Shown: positions 28,717 to 36,245 of the stretch, piece by piece
How positions within the stretch are numbered: the stretch's first letter is position 1
Layout: each line of letters starts with the position of its first letter
Source of the DNA: Geothrix sp.
Lineage (GTDB): Bacteria; Acidobacteriota; Holophagae; Holophagales; Holophagaceae
DNA: 36,245 nt
NCBI GenBank assembly: GCA_031292655.1
Contig: JARLGO010000415.1
Location: 1 to 36,245 of the forward strand
Direction: 5' to 3'
Made by a program: the position numbers and the translations under genes
The notes under the pieces: model-generated
What the model saw: only the letters and a program-made list of their open reading frames with translations
What the model was told of the DNA's origin: nothing
Database searches by the model: none

Positions 28717-31700
28717 TGTCCACCTGGCACGTCACCGCCATCGAGCGCCTGGGGGCGCCGGACGCCTCGTGGCCCTCGATCTACGGGCCCACGGCGGGCA
28801 CGGACCCAGTGGCGGCCAACGGCCTGCACACCCTGGACCTCACGCCCAGCTTGGAGCCCCTGAAGGACTTCAGCGTCGAGATGCAGCGGGACCTCACCAC
28901 CAGCAGCTTCAGCAGCATGACCCTCGACCTGGCGGACGCGGACGGCAGCCTGGCCGACACGCTGGGGCCCTTCAGCGCTACCTTGGCCGCCGCCAACCGC
29001 TACTTCGGCCCCTGGGTGCAGGTGATCGAGGAATGGAGCACCGGATCGGCCGTGCGCTTCCTGGGCTACATCGACGAGGGCAGCATCCAGTGGAGCGAGG
29101 ACGACGCCCGCACCCAGGTCACGGTGCTCCACGCCAGCCAGCTGCTGAAAGAGCGCCTGATCACGGATTTCCCGGCCCTGCTGCGCCCCTGGCCCAGCGT
29201 TCCGAACGGCGTGGCCGCCAGCTTCGCGCAAAGTACCGCGGACGCTCTCCTGGCCGCCGCGGCGCCCGCCTACGCCCCCCGGTCCAACGCCGCGGCCCTG
29301 GAGGCCGCCCTGTGGACCACCGGGCAGCTTTCCTGGGAGGCCACGCCCTACAAGACCGTCATCCCCATGACCGGCGGGATGACCCGGACCATCACCACCT
29401 ATTACCCGGTGCCGACCGCCCTCGCGTCCTCCATCACCATCGGCAGCCACACCTATGCGGTGGATCACATCGACTGGGACCCCTCGCTGACGGATTCCTA
29501 CTTCGACGGTACCGAGACGGACTATTTCAAGGTGGCCCGGATCTACCTGCAGGGCGCGCCGGATCTCACCGGCATCCTGACGCTGGGAGCCACCGTCACC
29601 TGGGCCATCCCTGAGAGCCAGCGGAGCCACTACCTCCTGCCTGCGGGCTCTATCCCGGCGCCGGCATCGGGCAGCGATGGTCCGAAGTCCATCCAGCTGA
29701 ACACCGTCGAGCAGCTAGCGGCGGGTGACGTGCTGACGCTGACCTTCGTGGATTCGTCCTCCGGCGCGCCGCGCTCCACCACGGCGGACCTGCCGGTGAT
29801 CGTCGGTTTGGATGGCGAGACGGCCACGGTGCACCTGGCCACGGCCATCAGCCAGGGCTACGCCAACGTCAGCAAGGTGCGCCGCAACAGCCAGGATCCG
29901 GTGCTCTTCGACGGGCTGAAGTACGCCCAGGCCCTGGTGGCGCCCTTCGCCCTGGACGCCTCGGCCTTCACACCCGCGCCCACCGACCTGCCCGTGCTGG
30001 TCTGGCAGCCCTACGACGTGGCCACGCCGCCCCTCTACGGCGCCCACCACCTGCAGACCATCGACCAGGGGGGCGCCCTGCTGGTGGCCCGGCGCGGCGC
30101 GGACAATGGCGCCGCGGCCTACCCCACCATGGGAGTCTGGCAGGGTGCCTTCGGGGGCACCTGGCTCTGGCAGGGCTTGCCCACGGCAGACGCCACCCAT
30201 CAGATCTTCGGCGATGTCCTGCAGTGGCCGGGCGGCGTCAACGGCTACACCGCCCCGGTCATCTACACCGACGGCGACCTGTCCGGCGGGGCGACCATCC
30301 CCCCCAACGGCTGGAGGCACCACTGGCGCACTTGGAAGGACCTGGCCCACCAATCCCAGCCCGTGGAGAGCACCTGGGACGGCACCACGGTCCACTGGGT
30401 GCCCACCGTGGCCACCGGGGATGTCCCGGCCAAGCTGGTCGCCTTCGCCGCCAGCACCCCCACCCCGGGCCGCTACGCCCTGGCCGCGGGTGCCTGGACC
30501 TTCCAGGCCCACTCCGGCAACGGCACCCTGGCCGCGGCCGTGACGCCCACCCTCACGGGCGCCTGGCCCTCCGGCAATCCCCTGGCCCTGGGCATGGGGA
30601 TCTACGCCGCGGGCGACGAGCAGGAGGCCATCCTGGGTTTGGTGGCCACCGGCGCGGCCTACCCCTTCACCAACCTGACGGCCGTCCTGATGTCCCAGTC
30701 CGCCGGCGGCAACCTGACCGTCCGCCAGACCCAATCCCTGTGGGACAGCACCGGCCCGGCTTGGGCCACGGGGACCAACTACAGCCTCTTCCAAACGGTC
30801 ACCAACGCGGGCACCGCCTACACCTGCCTTGCGCCGCACACGTCGGGCACCTTCGGGGTGGACTTGGCCACCGGCAAGTGGATCGTCGCGGCCCCGGCGG
30901 GCCCCTGGGCCCTGGGCGGCGGCCTGGTGGTGCAGAGCTGGACGGAGACCATCGGTGGCCTGCCCTACGCCCACACCCGCCTCATCAAGCTCAACGGCAC
31001 CACCGGGCAGGTGGCCGACCTCAAGACCCTGGAAATCATCCCCCAGACCCTCCAGCCCCTGCTGCTTACGGGGGCATCCGGTTCGCGGGTGGTCGGCGGC
31101 TGGTACGCGCTGGCCCTGGAGAGCTACGCCGATCAGAACTACGCCATGTCGCGGCGGCTGCGCTTCGTCTACCTCGACCAGAGCCTGGCCGTGGTCAACG
31201 GGCAGCCCGAGCCGGATCCCACCGTGCCCACCGATGTCACCAAATACTTCAGCCGGGGCGACATGGTGGCCAGCCTGGTGCCCGATGGCGCCCTGATCGC
31301 CCGGATGGTGCGGACCAACAACGGGGCCGACACCATGGCGGGTCTGGTGGCGGGGCGGATCTTCACCATCGGCCACACGCTGCCCACCACCGTCGAGCGC
31401 CTGAAGATCGGCGCCACCGTGCCCCAGGGCAACACGCTGGACGTTTCCAACAGCGGCGACGGCCTGGCGGCCTCGGACTACCTCGAGAAGTTCGCCGCGG
31501 CGCAGCTGGCCAACGCCATCCCCTCGTCGGACGGCAACATGGCCCTGGTGAGCCGCGCCGGGGGCACCGTGCGCCTGCGCACCTTCGGCGCCCAGCAGGC
31601 CAGCGTGATGCCCTCCGAGCGCGGCAAGCGCAGCAAGACACAGGTCTGGACGGGCTACCTGCGCCGGGTGCGCGTCACCTACACCGACATCCTCACCGGG

Positions 31701-32066
31701 GGCACCGCCACCGTCTCGGTGGATGCCACCTTCGACGGCGGCAGCATCCTGGATCTGGATCTGTCGGACCTGGTGTGCAGCGAGACCATGGCCCAGGCCG
31801 TGGGGCAGGCCACCGTCTACTGGCTGGGGCAGCCCGCGCCCGTGATCAACGAGACGTGGGTGGATCTCTCCGGCGGCGTGCAGGGGGACATGGCACCCGC
31901 CTGGTGGGCCTCCTGGCATGTGGGCGACCTGGTGGTGCTGGATCCCTTCGTGGGGCCCTCGAATGTCACCGCCTGGAAACTCCTCAAGCTGCAGCCCGGC
32001 CTCGAGGACCGTTCCGTGGACGTGGAGCTGCGCAAGCAGCCCTTCCTCATCTCTGTGGGGTCCTGA
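28716..32066 (+). CDS. Large tail-tip/host-interaction protein
   Basis: The 1116-residue product overlaps the tape measure stop by one base. Its N-terminal about 160 residues (DFSVEMQRDLTTSSFSSMTL, WVQVIEEWSTGSAVRFLGYI) resemble the beta-sandwich hub domains of siphophage distal-tail and tail-tip proteins. The remaining sequence is a long series of beta-rich, Gly/Thr/Ala-rich stretches with a WATGTNYSLFQTVTNAGTAY block like carbohydrate-binding modules of chitinase type. A C-terminal domain ends DVELRKQPFLISVGS. It probably combines the baseplate hub with receptor contact. Confidence 0.7.
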   Translation: MSTWHVTAIERLGAPDASWPSIYGPTAGTDPVAANGLHTLDLTPSLEPLKDFSVEMQRDLTTSSFSSMTLDLADADGSLADTLGPFSATLAAANRYFGPWVQVIEEWSTGSAVRFLGYIDEGSIQWSEDDARTQVTVLHASQLLKERLITDFPALLRPWPSVPNGVAASFAQSTADALLAAAAPAYAPRSNAAALEAALWTTGQLSWEATPYKTVIPMTGGMTRTITTYYPVPTALASSITIGSHTYAVDHIDWDPSLTDSYFDGTETDYFKVARIYLQGAPDLTGILTLGATVTWAIPESQRSHYLLPAGSIPAPASGSDGPKSIQLNTVEQLAAGDVLTLTFVDSSSGAPRSTTADLPVIVGLDGETATVHLATAISQGYANVSKVRRNSQDPVLFDGLKYAQALVAPFALDASAFTPAPTDLPVLVWQPYDVATPPLYGAHHLQTIDQGGALLVARRGADNGAAAYPTMGVWQGAFGGTWLWQGLPTADATHQIFGDVLQWPGGVNGYTAPVIYTDGDLSGGATIPPNGWRHHWRTWKDLAHQSQPVESTWDGTTVHWVPTVATGDVPAKLVAFAASTPTPGRYALAAGAWTFQAHSGNGTLAAAVTPTLTGAWPSGNPLALGMGIYAAGDEQEAILGLVATGAAYPFTNLTAVLMSQSAGGNLTVRQTQSLWDSTGPAWATGTNYSLFQTVTNAGTAYTCLAPHTSGTFGVDLATGKWIVAAPAGPWALGGGLVVQSWTETIGGLPYAHTRLIKLNGTTGQVADLKTLEIIPQTLQPLLLTGASGSRVVGGWYALALESYADQNYAMSRRLRFVYLDQSLAVVNGQPEPDPTVPTDVTKYFSRGDMVASLVPDGALIARMVRTNNGADTMAGLVAGRIFTIGHTLPTTVERLKIGATVPQGNTLDVSNSGDGLAASDYLEKFAAAQLANAIPSSDGNMALVSRAGGTVRLRTFGAQQASVMPSERGKRSKTQVWTGYLRRVRVTYTDILTGGTATVSVDATFDGGSILDLDLSDLVCSETMAQAVGQATVYWLGQPAPVINETWVDLSGGVQGDMAPAWWASWHVGDLVVLDPFVGPSNVTAWKLLKLQPGLEDRSVDVELRKQPFLISVGS

Positions 32067-32563
32067 TGTATATCGTCTATGGCCTCGCCCAGACCCGGAT
32101 CACCCTCTACGCCGCCGATGGCGTCACGCCCCTGTACCGGATCACACTGCAGAAAGAGACCCGCGAGGGGCTGATCCTCAGCTACAAGCCTGAGGGTGTC
32201 ACCCACCAGCTGGGCAGCGGGGCGAACTGGGCCCAGAACCGGACCCATCGCGGCTTCCGCGCCCAGCTTGAGGTCAAGTGGGATTTCGGCCTCAACAGCA
32301 GCGTGGAGACCTGGGCCAGCGGCGCCTGGGGGCCGTCCGTCGTCATCCTCACGCCCACCGCCTTGAGCCTGATCTTCACCTGGGCTTTCCAGGCGCCCTG
32401 CCTGGTGGAGCCCCACCTGGATAAGGCCTACAGCTTCAGCGCCCAGCCTGACCCCTCCAAGGCCCTGGAGTTGAAGGACGTGAAGGGCGTGGCCCACAGC
32501 GGCCTCGACCTGGTGCTGGTGGCCACCACCGTGGGCAGCATCCCCGATTGGAGCAGCCTGTGA
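32066..32563 (+). CDS. Tail-tip accessory protein, paralogue A
   Basis: The 165-residue product starts at ATG 32066, overlapping the preceding stop. It shares with the next gene the blocks HRGFRAQLEVKWDFGLNSSV, ETWASGAWG and DVKGVAHSGLDLVLVAT. The pair is probably a tandem duplication. Short beta-rich proteins at this point of siphophage tail operons are often tip or fibre-attachment components; no family recognised. Confidence 0.65.
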   Translation: MYIVYGLAQTRITLYAADGVTPLYRITLQKETREGLILSYKPEGVTHQLGSGANWAQNRTHRGFRAQLEVKWDFGLNSSVETWASGAWGPSVVILTPTALSLIFTWAFQAPCLVEPHLDKAYSFSAQPDPSKALELKDVKGVAHSGLDLVLVATTVGSIPDWSSL

Positions 32564-33105
32564 GCTACACCGTCGTCAACACCGCCCCGGCCACGCGGAT
32601 CAGCCTGCTGGACGGTGCCGGCGTGGCCCAGGTGCGCTGGACCCTCCAGGCCCCGGAGCGCGAGGGCCGCAGCCTGCGCTGGATCCCCGACGGCATCCTG
32701 GCCCCCCTCGGCAGCGCCACGGGCTGGAGGCGCTCCTGGGAGCACCGCGGCTTCCGCTTGGAGTTGGGTCTGAAGTGGGGCTACGGCCTGACCAGCTTCC
32801 GCGAGGCTTGGACCGGCAGCGCCTGGGGCGCCCCGGTTGAGCTGCCCACCGCCACGGCCCACAGCGAGATCCTGGACTGGAGCGCCCGCTACCCAGTGCA
32901 GGTTGAGCCCTTCCTGGGCCAGCCCATGCCCAGCTTCCAGGCCCAGAGCTACGAGAAGGGCCCCAGCCTGGCCGACACCAAGGGCATCGCCCATCCCAGC
33001 CTGGAGCTGGTGCTCACGGCCATCGTGCTGCTGAGCACGGTGACTCTCCGGCAATCCCTCGGCTGGGGTATCGGCCCATGGGGCCTGCTGCCTTGGGGTG
33101 ATTGA
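32560..33105 (+). CDS. Tail-tip accessory protein, paralogue B
   Basis: The 181-residue product starts at GTG 32560, overlapping the previous stop. HRGFRLELGLKWGYGLTSFR, EAWTGSAWG and DTKGIAHPSLELVLTAI align with paralogue A. It adds a hydrophobic, glycine- and tryptophan-rich C-terminus (LGWGIGPWGLLPWGD) absent from A. Likely a minor tail protein. Confidence 0.65.
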   Translation: MSYTVVNTAPATRISLLDGAGVAQVRWTLQAPEREGRSLRWIPDGILAPLGSATGWRRSWEHRGFRLELGLKWGYGLTSFREAWTGSAWGAPVELPTATAHSEILDWSARYPVQVEPFLGQPMPSFQAQSYEKGPSLADTKGIAHPSLELVLTAIVLLSTVTLRQSLGWGIGPWGLLPWGD

Positions 33106-34616
33106 TGACCTATCCGACCACACCCAACCTGGGCCTTCCCCTGGTGCCCGACGGCGACCAGAGCTGGGGCCCGGCCATGCGCGCGGCCATGAACACCCTG
33201 GATGGCGCGGTGCCAATGAAGGGGCGTGTCCATGTCCTGGCTGCCACTGGCGTTCTTGCCTACAACGCCACGGCCAATCTGGACGTGGACTTCGCTGAAA
33301 GCTGCGACCTGATCAGCGTCACCTCCGATCATCCTGCCTGGATACGCGTCTATTCGAGCGATGCGGCGCGGACCCTGGACGCCGCCCGGGCCTACACCGA
33401 TGATCCGACTCCTGGCCAGGGACTCATGGGCGAGGTGGCCACCTATGCGCCGGATTATCTGACAATCGATTTCAGCCCCGTGCCTTTCTTTAACAACCAG
33501 GACGCCACCCTGGCAAAGACGGCCTACCTGGCCATCACGAACATGGATCCAGCCTATGCGGGCGTGATCAACCTGGATTTCATGGTGCTGCCCCAGGAGC
33601 AGTTGAGTCCGAGCGGCCCGCAGGGGGGCCGTGGGTTGCCAGGTGTGGATGGCAACACGGTCCTTTATGGCACCACCGATCCCACCATCGCCACGGGCGT
33701 GGATGGCAACTTCTACATCAACACCGCCACGCATACCCTCTTTGGGCCCAGGGCCGCGGGGGTTTGGCCAGCGGGGACCTCGCTGGTGGGGCCTGCCGGC
33801 GTCAATGGCACAGCTGGTGCCAATGGGACGAATGGCGTGGATGGCAACACCATCCTCTATGGCACCGTCGATCCCACTGGCGCCGTGGGTCTGGATGGGA
33901 ACTTCTACATCAACACCGCGATGCATGCCCTCTTCGGGCCCAGGGCCGCGGGGGTTTGGCCAGCGGGGACCTCGCTGGTAGGACCTGCGGGGAGTGGAGT
34001 TCCCGCAGGCGGCACCACTGGGCAGGCCCTCGTCAAGCTCAGCAATACCGATCTGGATGTGGGATGGGGGGCGGGTGGTGGTGGCGGCCTGGTGCTGCTT
34101 GAGCAGCACACGGCGAACAACTCTGCATCGCTCGATTTCACGACGGCGTTTACGAGTAACTATGACGACTACGTAATGGAACTGATCGGCATCATCCCGG
34201 CTACGAACGGGGCCGTGCCATACCTGCGCTGCTCCACGAACGGCGGCTCAGCGTGGGACACGTCGAGCATCTACACCGGCAACGAGCTGCACACTGGCGC
34301 CGCCGGCAGCAGCAGCATCGCCTACGGTGCGCAGGGACAGTGGATCATATTCAGTGACAACGCGGGCAGCGCACTCTCCTCGTCGGCGCTGCCCGCGCTC
34401 GTCGGCTCGATCCACATCTACGATCCGCTCAGCATATCCAAGCACAAGCGGTTCGTGTTCGGTGGGATCGGCGTGTACAGCGGAAATGGAGCGGACTATC
34501 TGACCCAATCGTCAGGCAAATACGCTAGCACCACGGCTGTCAATGCCCTCCGCTTCGTCCTGTCCACGGGCAACATCGCCTCGGGCACCATTCGCGTCTA
34601 CGGAATCGCCAAATAA
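33105..34616 (+). CDS. Tail fibre protein with collagen-like repeats
   Basis: The 503-residue product starts at ATG 33105 (the in-frame TTG at 33102 is less likely). An attachment domain (PTTPNLGLPLVPDGDQSW) is followed by two collagen-like Gly-X-Y stretches (GPQGGRGLPGVDG, GPAGVNGTAGANGTNGVDG) alternating with two near-identical 52-residue modules (NFYINTATHTLFGPRAAGVW). The C-terminal 170 residues (LDFTTAFTSNYDDYVMELIG) match a receptor-binding domain type seen in many tail fibres. The last third is less GC-rich than the rest, as expected for exchanged tips. Confidence 0.82.
   Translation: MTYPTTPNLGLPLVPDGDQSWGPAMRAAMNTLDGAVPMKGRVHVLAATGVLAYNATANLDVDFAESCDLISVTSDHPAWIRVYSSDAARTLDAARAYTDDPTPGQGLMGEVATYAPDYLTIDFSPVPFFNNQDATLAKTAYLAITNMDPAYAGVINLDFMVLPQEQLSPSGPQGGRGLPGVDGNTVLYGTTDPTIATGVDGNFYINTATHTLFGPRAAGVWPAGTSLVGPAGVNGTAGANGTNGVDGNTILYGTVDPTGAVGLDGNFYINTAMHALFGPRAAGVWPAGTSLVGPAGSGVPAGGTTGQALVKLSNTDLDVGWGAGGGGGLVLLEQHTANNSASLDFTTAFTSNYDDYVMELIGIIPATNGAVPYLRCSTNGGSAWDTSSIYTGNELHTGAAGSSSIAYGAQGQWIIFSDNAGSALSSSALPALVGSIHIYDPLSISKHKRFVFGGIGVYSGNGADYLTQSSGKYASTTAVNALRFVLSTGNIASGTIRVYGIAK
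33645..33800 (+). repeat. Tail fibre module repeat, copy 1
   Basis: A 156-bp block encoding GVDGNTVLYGTTDPT to GTSLVGPAG is repeated 192 bp downstream. The final 50 bp (coding RAAGVWPAGTSLVG) are nearly identical at the DNA level, pointing to recent duplication or conversion. Confidence 0.85.
33837..33992 (+). repeat. Tail fibre module repeat, copy 2
   Basis: Second copy of the module starting at 33645, encoding VDGNTILYGTVDPT to GTSLVGPAG, separated from the first by a collagen-like spacer. Copy number may vary between related phages and alter fibre length. Confidence 0.85.
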
Positions 34617-34686
34617 CCACCAGAGCCCCCATGTCCACCTTACTCGCATCAACTTCATTCACTGGTCTCTGAGCTAGGGGGGGTCT

Positions 34687-36051
34687 ATGCCAGTTATGCT
34701 TCCAGGCCCTAGCATCGGCATGCGGTTATTCACCCTGAAGGTGGCCTGCTCTGCGTCTACCAATTTTTCCATTTTTGAGATTCAATACCGCGACCTCTGT
34801 AACCCGATCAATCACGTCTTCGCCACTTATGCGAAGGTTCCTGATAGCCTCCTCTACACGTCGGGCCCTGGATCCACGTTGGTTCCGCTTCCGGGCTCCT
34901 GGATCTATGTGGATGGCACCGATATCTACCTGCAGTTGATCCAGGGTTATGCCGGTTCTGTGATCACCATGATCAACCTCTATAAGCTTACCGGCATCGA
35001 TCCCACCACCAAGATAGGGACGTTCGTCCTCATCAGCACCAACTCCACGCCTGGGGTGAGCCCGAATTTCAGTTATGGGATTCCAGGAGATGGTGGTTAT
35101 ACCCCTTTCGGAGAAACAACAGCAAATTATTCAATTTCATATAGCGCCGGGAACCTAGATGGAACCAACGTCACGACACTCCTAACCCAGACCGATTACA
35201 ACGGGACTCACACATTAGGAGATACCCAGACGATCAATGGTGCAGTGCTATTGCTAACCCCCTATTATCCAAGCGGTGGAGGGATTAAGCTCACCGTCAC
35301 CGAGACTTACCGGCATCGCATCATCGAAGCCACGGGCTATTATGTGCTCAACAATGTGCGGCCCTTTGGTGGCTCTATCACTTACTCCATTGGGGGCGGC
35401 ATAGCAGTGACAGAAGAAGGCGGATCTACGGAGTGGAACTGGCCTGCGCAGCCTGTCCTGAATGGGGCCCTATGGGAACTCGCAACGCTGACCGCCTGCC
35501 TGCCTGTCGCACTAACTTGCGGGGGAGAGTTTGGGGTGTTCTTTGGCAACCGAACAACCTATTCGGGATACAACGCTCACACGGGTGCGAGTGGCACGGC
35601 GACCAATGTTTTCATGTGCCAGAGCAACCTGGGAAACGTGATGGCCTACACGGGTGTCACCAGCCGGTCCAGTGGTGCCGAGTTACTGGCGGGGATCTGG
35701 GGTGCCAATGCCGAGGCTCAGGTGTGGAGCGCCTATCAGCGTGGACCGGCCTATACCTATGCCTCCAAGGGACTGGGAACGGCCTACGACTACAACGACC
35801 ACTATGTCGTGAAGGGCTCCGATACAGCGTTTGCCAACAAATACTCCATCTTCTCCTACCTGGACGAGAGCGACGGCTCGGTCATCTGGGTCAAGGGTGT
35901 GGAAGACCCCAAGCCAGAGCTTTGGCGGGACAACGTGAAGCTCTACGACATGAACGGTCGCCGCTCCCAGGGCCAGCTCTGGCCCCGCACCCGCCTCGGC
36001 ATGTGCCAGGCCAGGCCCGAAAAGGGCCAGCTCTGGCCGCGTACACGATGA
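34687..36051 (+). CDS. Putative tail fibre/tip protein of lower GC content
   Basis: The 454-residue product is rich in T, S, G and Y with predicted beta structure (FSYGIPGDGGYTPFGETTAN), typical of receptor-binding tips. It has no chaperone-like features. Base composition is clearly more AT-rich than the head genes, suggesting transfer. The last 30 residues hold a repeated GQLWPRTR, encoded by two copies of GGGCCAGCTCTGGCC (35970 and 36024). A run of seven G precedes ATG 34687 and may serve as the ribosome site. It is the last gene before the right end. Confidence 0.6.
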   Translation: MPVMLPGPSIGMRLFTLKVACSASTNFSIFEIQYRDLCNPINHVFATYAKVPDSLLYTSGPGSTLVPLPGSWIYVDGTDIYLQLIQGYAGSVITMINLYKLTGIDPTTKIGTFVLISTNSTPGVSPNFSYGIPGDGGYTPFGETTANYSISYSAGNLDGTNVTTLLTQTDYNGTHTLGDTQTINGAVLLLTPYYPSGGGIKLTVTETYRHRIIEATGYYVLNNVRPFGGSITYSIGGGIAVTEEGGSTEWNWPAQPVLNGALWELATLTACLPVALTCGGEFGVFFGNRTTYSGYNAHTGASGTATNVFMCQSNLGNVMAYTGVTSRSSGAELLAGIWGANAEAQVWSAYQRGPAYTYASKGLGTAYDYNDHYVVKGSDTAFANKYSIFSYLDESDGSVIWVKGVEDPKPELWRDNVKLYDMNGRRSQGQLWPRTRLGMCQARPEKGQLWPRTR

Positions 36052-36074
36052 ACGGCCCCAGGGCGGCCGTTCAT
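36048..36074. other. Hairpin after the last gene
   Basis: ATGAACGGCC and GGCCGTTCAT form a 10-bp perfect inverted repeat around a seven-base loop, overlapping the final stop codon. No T-run follows, so it is not a standard terminator. It abuts the first right-end transposase-type site. Confidence 0.5.
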
Positions 36075-36106
36075 TCAAAAAGAATGGAAGTTCCAATCAT
36101 TTTGAA
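36074..36106. repeat. Right-end palindromic pair of transposase-type sites
   Basis: TTCAAAAAGAATGGAA on the plus strand is followed by TTCCAATCATTTTGAA, its inverted relative (14 of 16 matching), around a single G. The plus-strand half continues as GTT, making it identical over 19 bp to the left-end site at 350. Two head-to-head binding sites are the simplest reading. Confidence 0.75.
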
Positions 36107-36116
36107 CCCGCCACCT

Positions 36117-36138
36117 GGATTCTTTTTGACGCGCCACA
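36117..36138 (-). repeat. Right terminus with outermost transposase-type site (R1)
   Basis: Read inward, TGTGGCGCGTCAAAAAGAAT matches the left terminus in TGTG, CGTC and most of the A-rich block. The terminal CA at 36137..36138 is the expected Mu-family end. Confidence 0.75.
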
Positions 36139-36245
36139 GTCATCCCCGCGAGCCCGGCCAGGGCCTCGACCGTCCGGGGACTCTGCGCCAGGAGGTCCAG
36201 CAGTTCCATCCGCTTCGGATTGGCTAGGCCCTTGGCCAGGCGGGC
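36139..36245 (-). CDS. Host gene fragment, ArsR-family regulator, at prophage right end
   Basis: On the minus strand the flank is open and reads ARLAKGLANPKRMELLDLLA, then QSPRTVEALAGLAGMT. This matches the first helices of ArsR-type winged-helix regulators. The gene is cut by the window edge on one side and by the prophage on the other. The opposite flank is not the rest of this gene but a BshC-like fragment. Confidence 0.65.

Larger units (their letters stand above)
142..36138. mobile_element. Mu-like transposable prophage, siphovirus-type tail, apparently complete
   Basis: The element begins TGTG at 142 and ends CACA at 36138. Read inward, the two ends agree as TGTG-N3-CGTC followed by a related A-rich block (left CGTCGAAATGATTC, right CGTCAAAAAGAATC). 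Inside are the Mu-type early genes in Mu order: repressor, Ner, DDE transposase, AAA+ ATPase, accessory genes and GemA-like gp16. Late genes for lysis, packaging, head and tail follow. About 36 kb matches the usual size of transposable phages. No tail sheath, gin/G-segment or mom gene was seen, and the tail genes fit a long non-contractile tail. One early gene (8042..8274) carries a frameshift; no other essential gene looks broken. No 5-bp target duplication is visible at the borders chosen here. Confidence 0.93.

Noticed and set aside
29715-31919. Long minus-strand open frame (734 codons) opposite the tail-tip gene
   Set aside because: It mirrors the GC-rich third-position pattern of the plus-strand gene, has low-complexity G/H/Q/A-rich content and no ribosome site or family match; a shadow.
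33645-33992. Repeated sequence considered as a CRISPR array
   Set aside because: Only two long in-frame protein-coding repeats; no short repeats with unique spacers.
36048-36074. Hairpin considered as the late-operon terminator
   Set aside because: Strong stem but no T-run on the transcribed side; listed only as a hairpin.
1-36245. tRNA genes, a tail sheath, a DNA invertase and a mom-type modification gene
   Set aside because: Looked for in order of Mu-like gene content, but nothing in any frame resembled them.

Overview
The window holds one essentially complete transposable (Mu-like) prophage of about 36.0 kb (142..36138), with short pieces of host DNA on either side. The host is a GC-rich bacterium. 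The left flank (1..141, minus strand) reads as an internal piece of a BshC-type bacillithiol-synthesis enzyme, and the right flank (36139..36245, minus strand) as the N-terminal helix-turn-helix of an ArsR-family regulator. High GC, bacillithiol chemistry and overall style would fit an Acidobacteriota (Holophaga/Geothrix-like) host, but that is an inference from weak evidence.

Layout. Left end (142..375): 5'-TGTG terminus and several copies of a transposase-site-like motif (core TTCAAAAAGAATGGAA). Lysogeny/early control (376..1740): leftward XRE-type repressor, an operator region with three inverted repeats, a Ner-like regulator, and a cluster of seven 11-bp repeats (GGTTGTCCTGT) in the 5' part of the transposase gene. 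Transposition (1529..4691): DDE transposase (MuA-like) and AAA+ target-selection ATPase (MuB-like). Early/middle accessory operon (4688..12546): about 20 tightly packed, mostly overlapping small genes, including winged-helix and HTH proteins, a DUF3164 protein, a DUF4406-like protein, a phage-encoded sigma-70-type factor, small zinc-ribbon-like proteins and the Mu gp16/GemA-like protein. A small AT-richer cassette bounded by 41-bp direct repeats, a secreted protein and a terminator follow (12537..13274), then a single leftward MerR/excisionase-like gene.

Late region (13808..36051). Lysis: DUF2778-like L,D-transpeptidase-fold enzyme, holin-like protein, Rz-like spanin. Packaging and head: small and large terminase, a portal-MuF fusion, protease with a nested scaffold, decoration protein, major capsid protein, DUF1320 and gpG-like proteins. 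Tail: terminator-like protein, tail tube, tail-assembly chaperones with a likely -1 frameshift, a 1028-residue tape measure, a tail-tip protein, two tandem paralogues, and two fibre-like proteins. There is no tail sheath or contractile baseplate set, so the particle should be a siphovirus with Mu-type replication, comparable in plan to the Pseudomonas B3/D3112 group.

The most unusual features are: a 21-bp perfect copy (inverted) of a left-end transposase-type site inside the large terminase gene; the seven-copy repeat cluster at the start of the transposase gene; a sigma factor where Mu would use Mor/C; a portal-MuF fusion with a nuclease-like C-terminal tail; an 11-G tract that breaks one early gene; and host flanks from two different genes without a target-site duplication.
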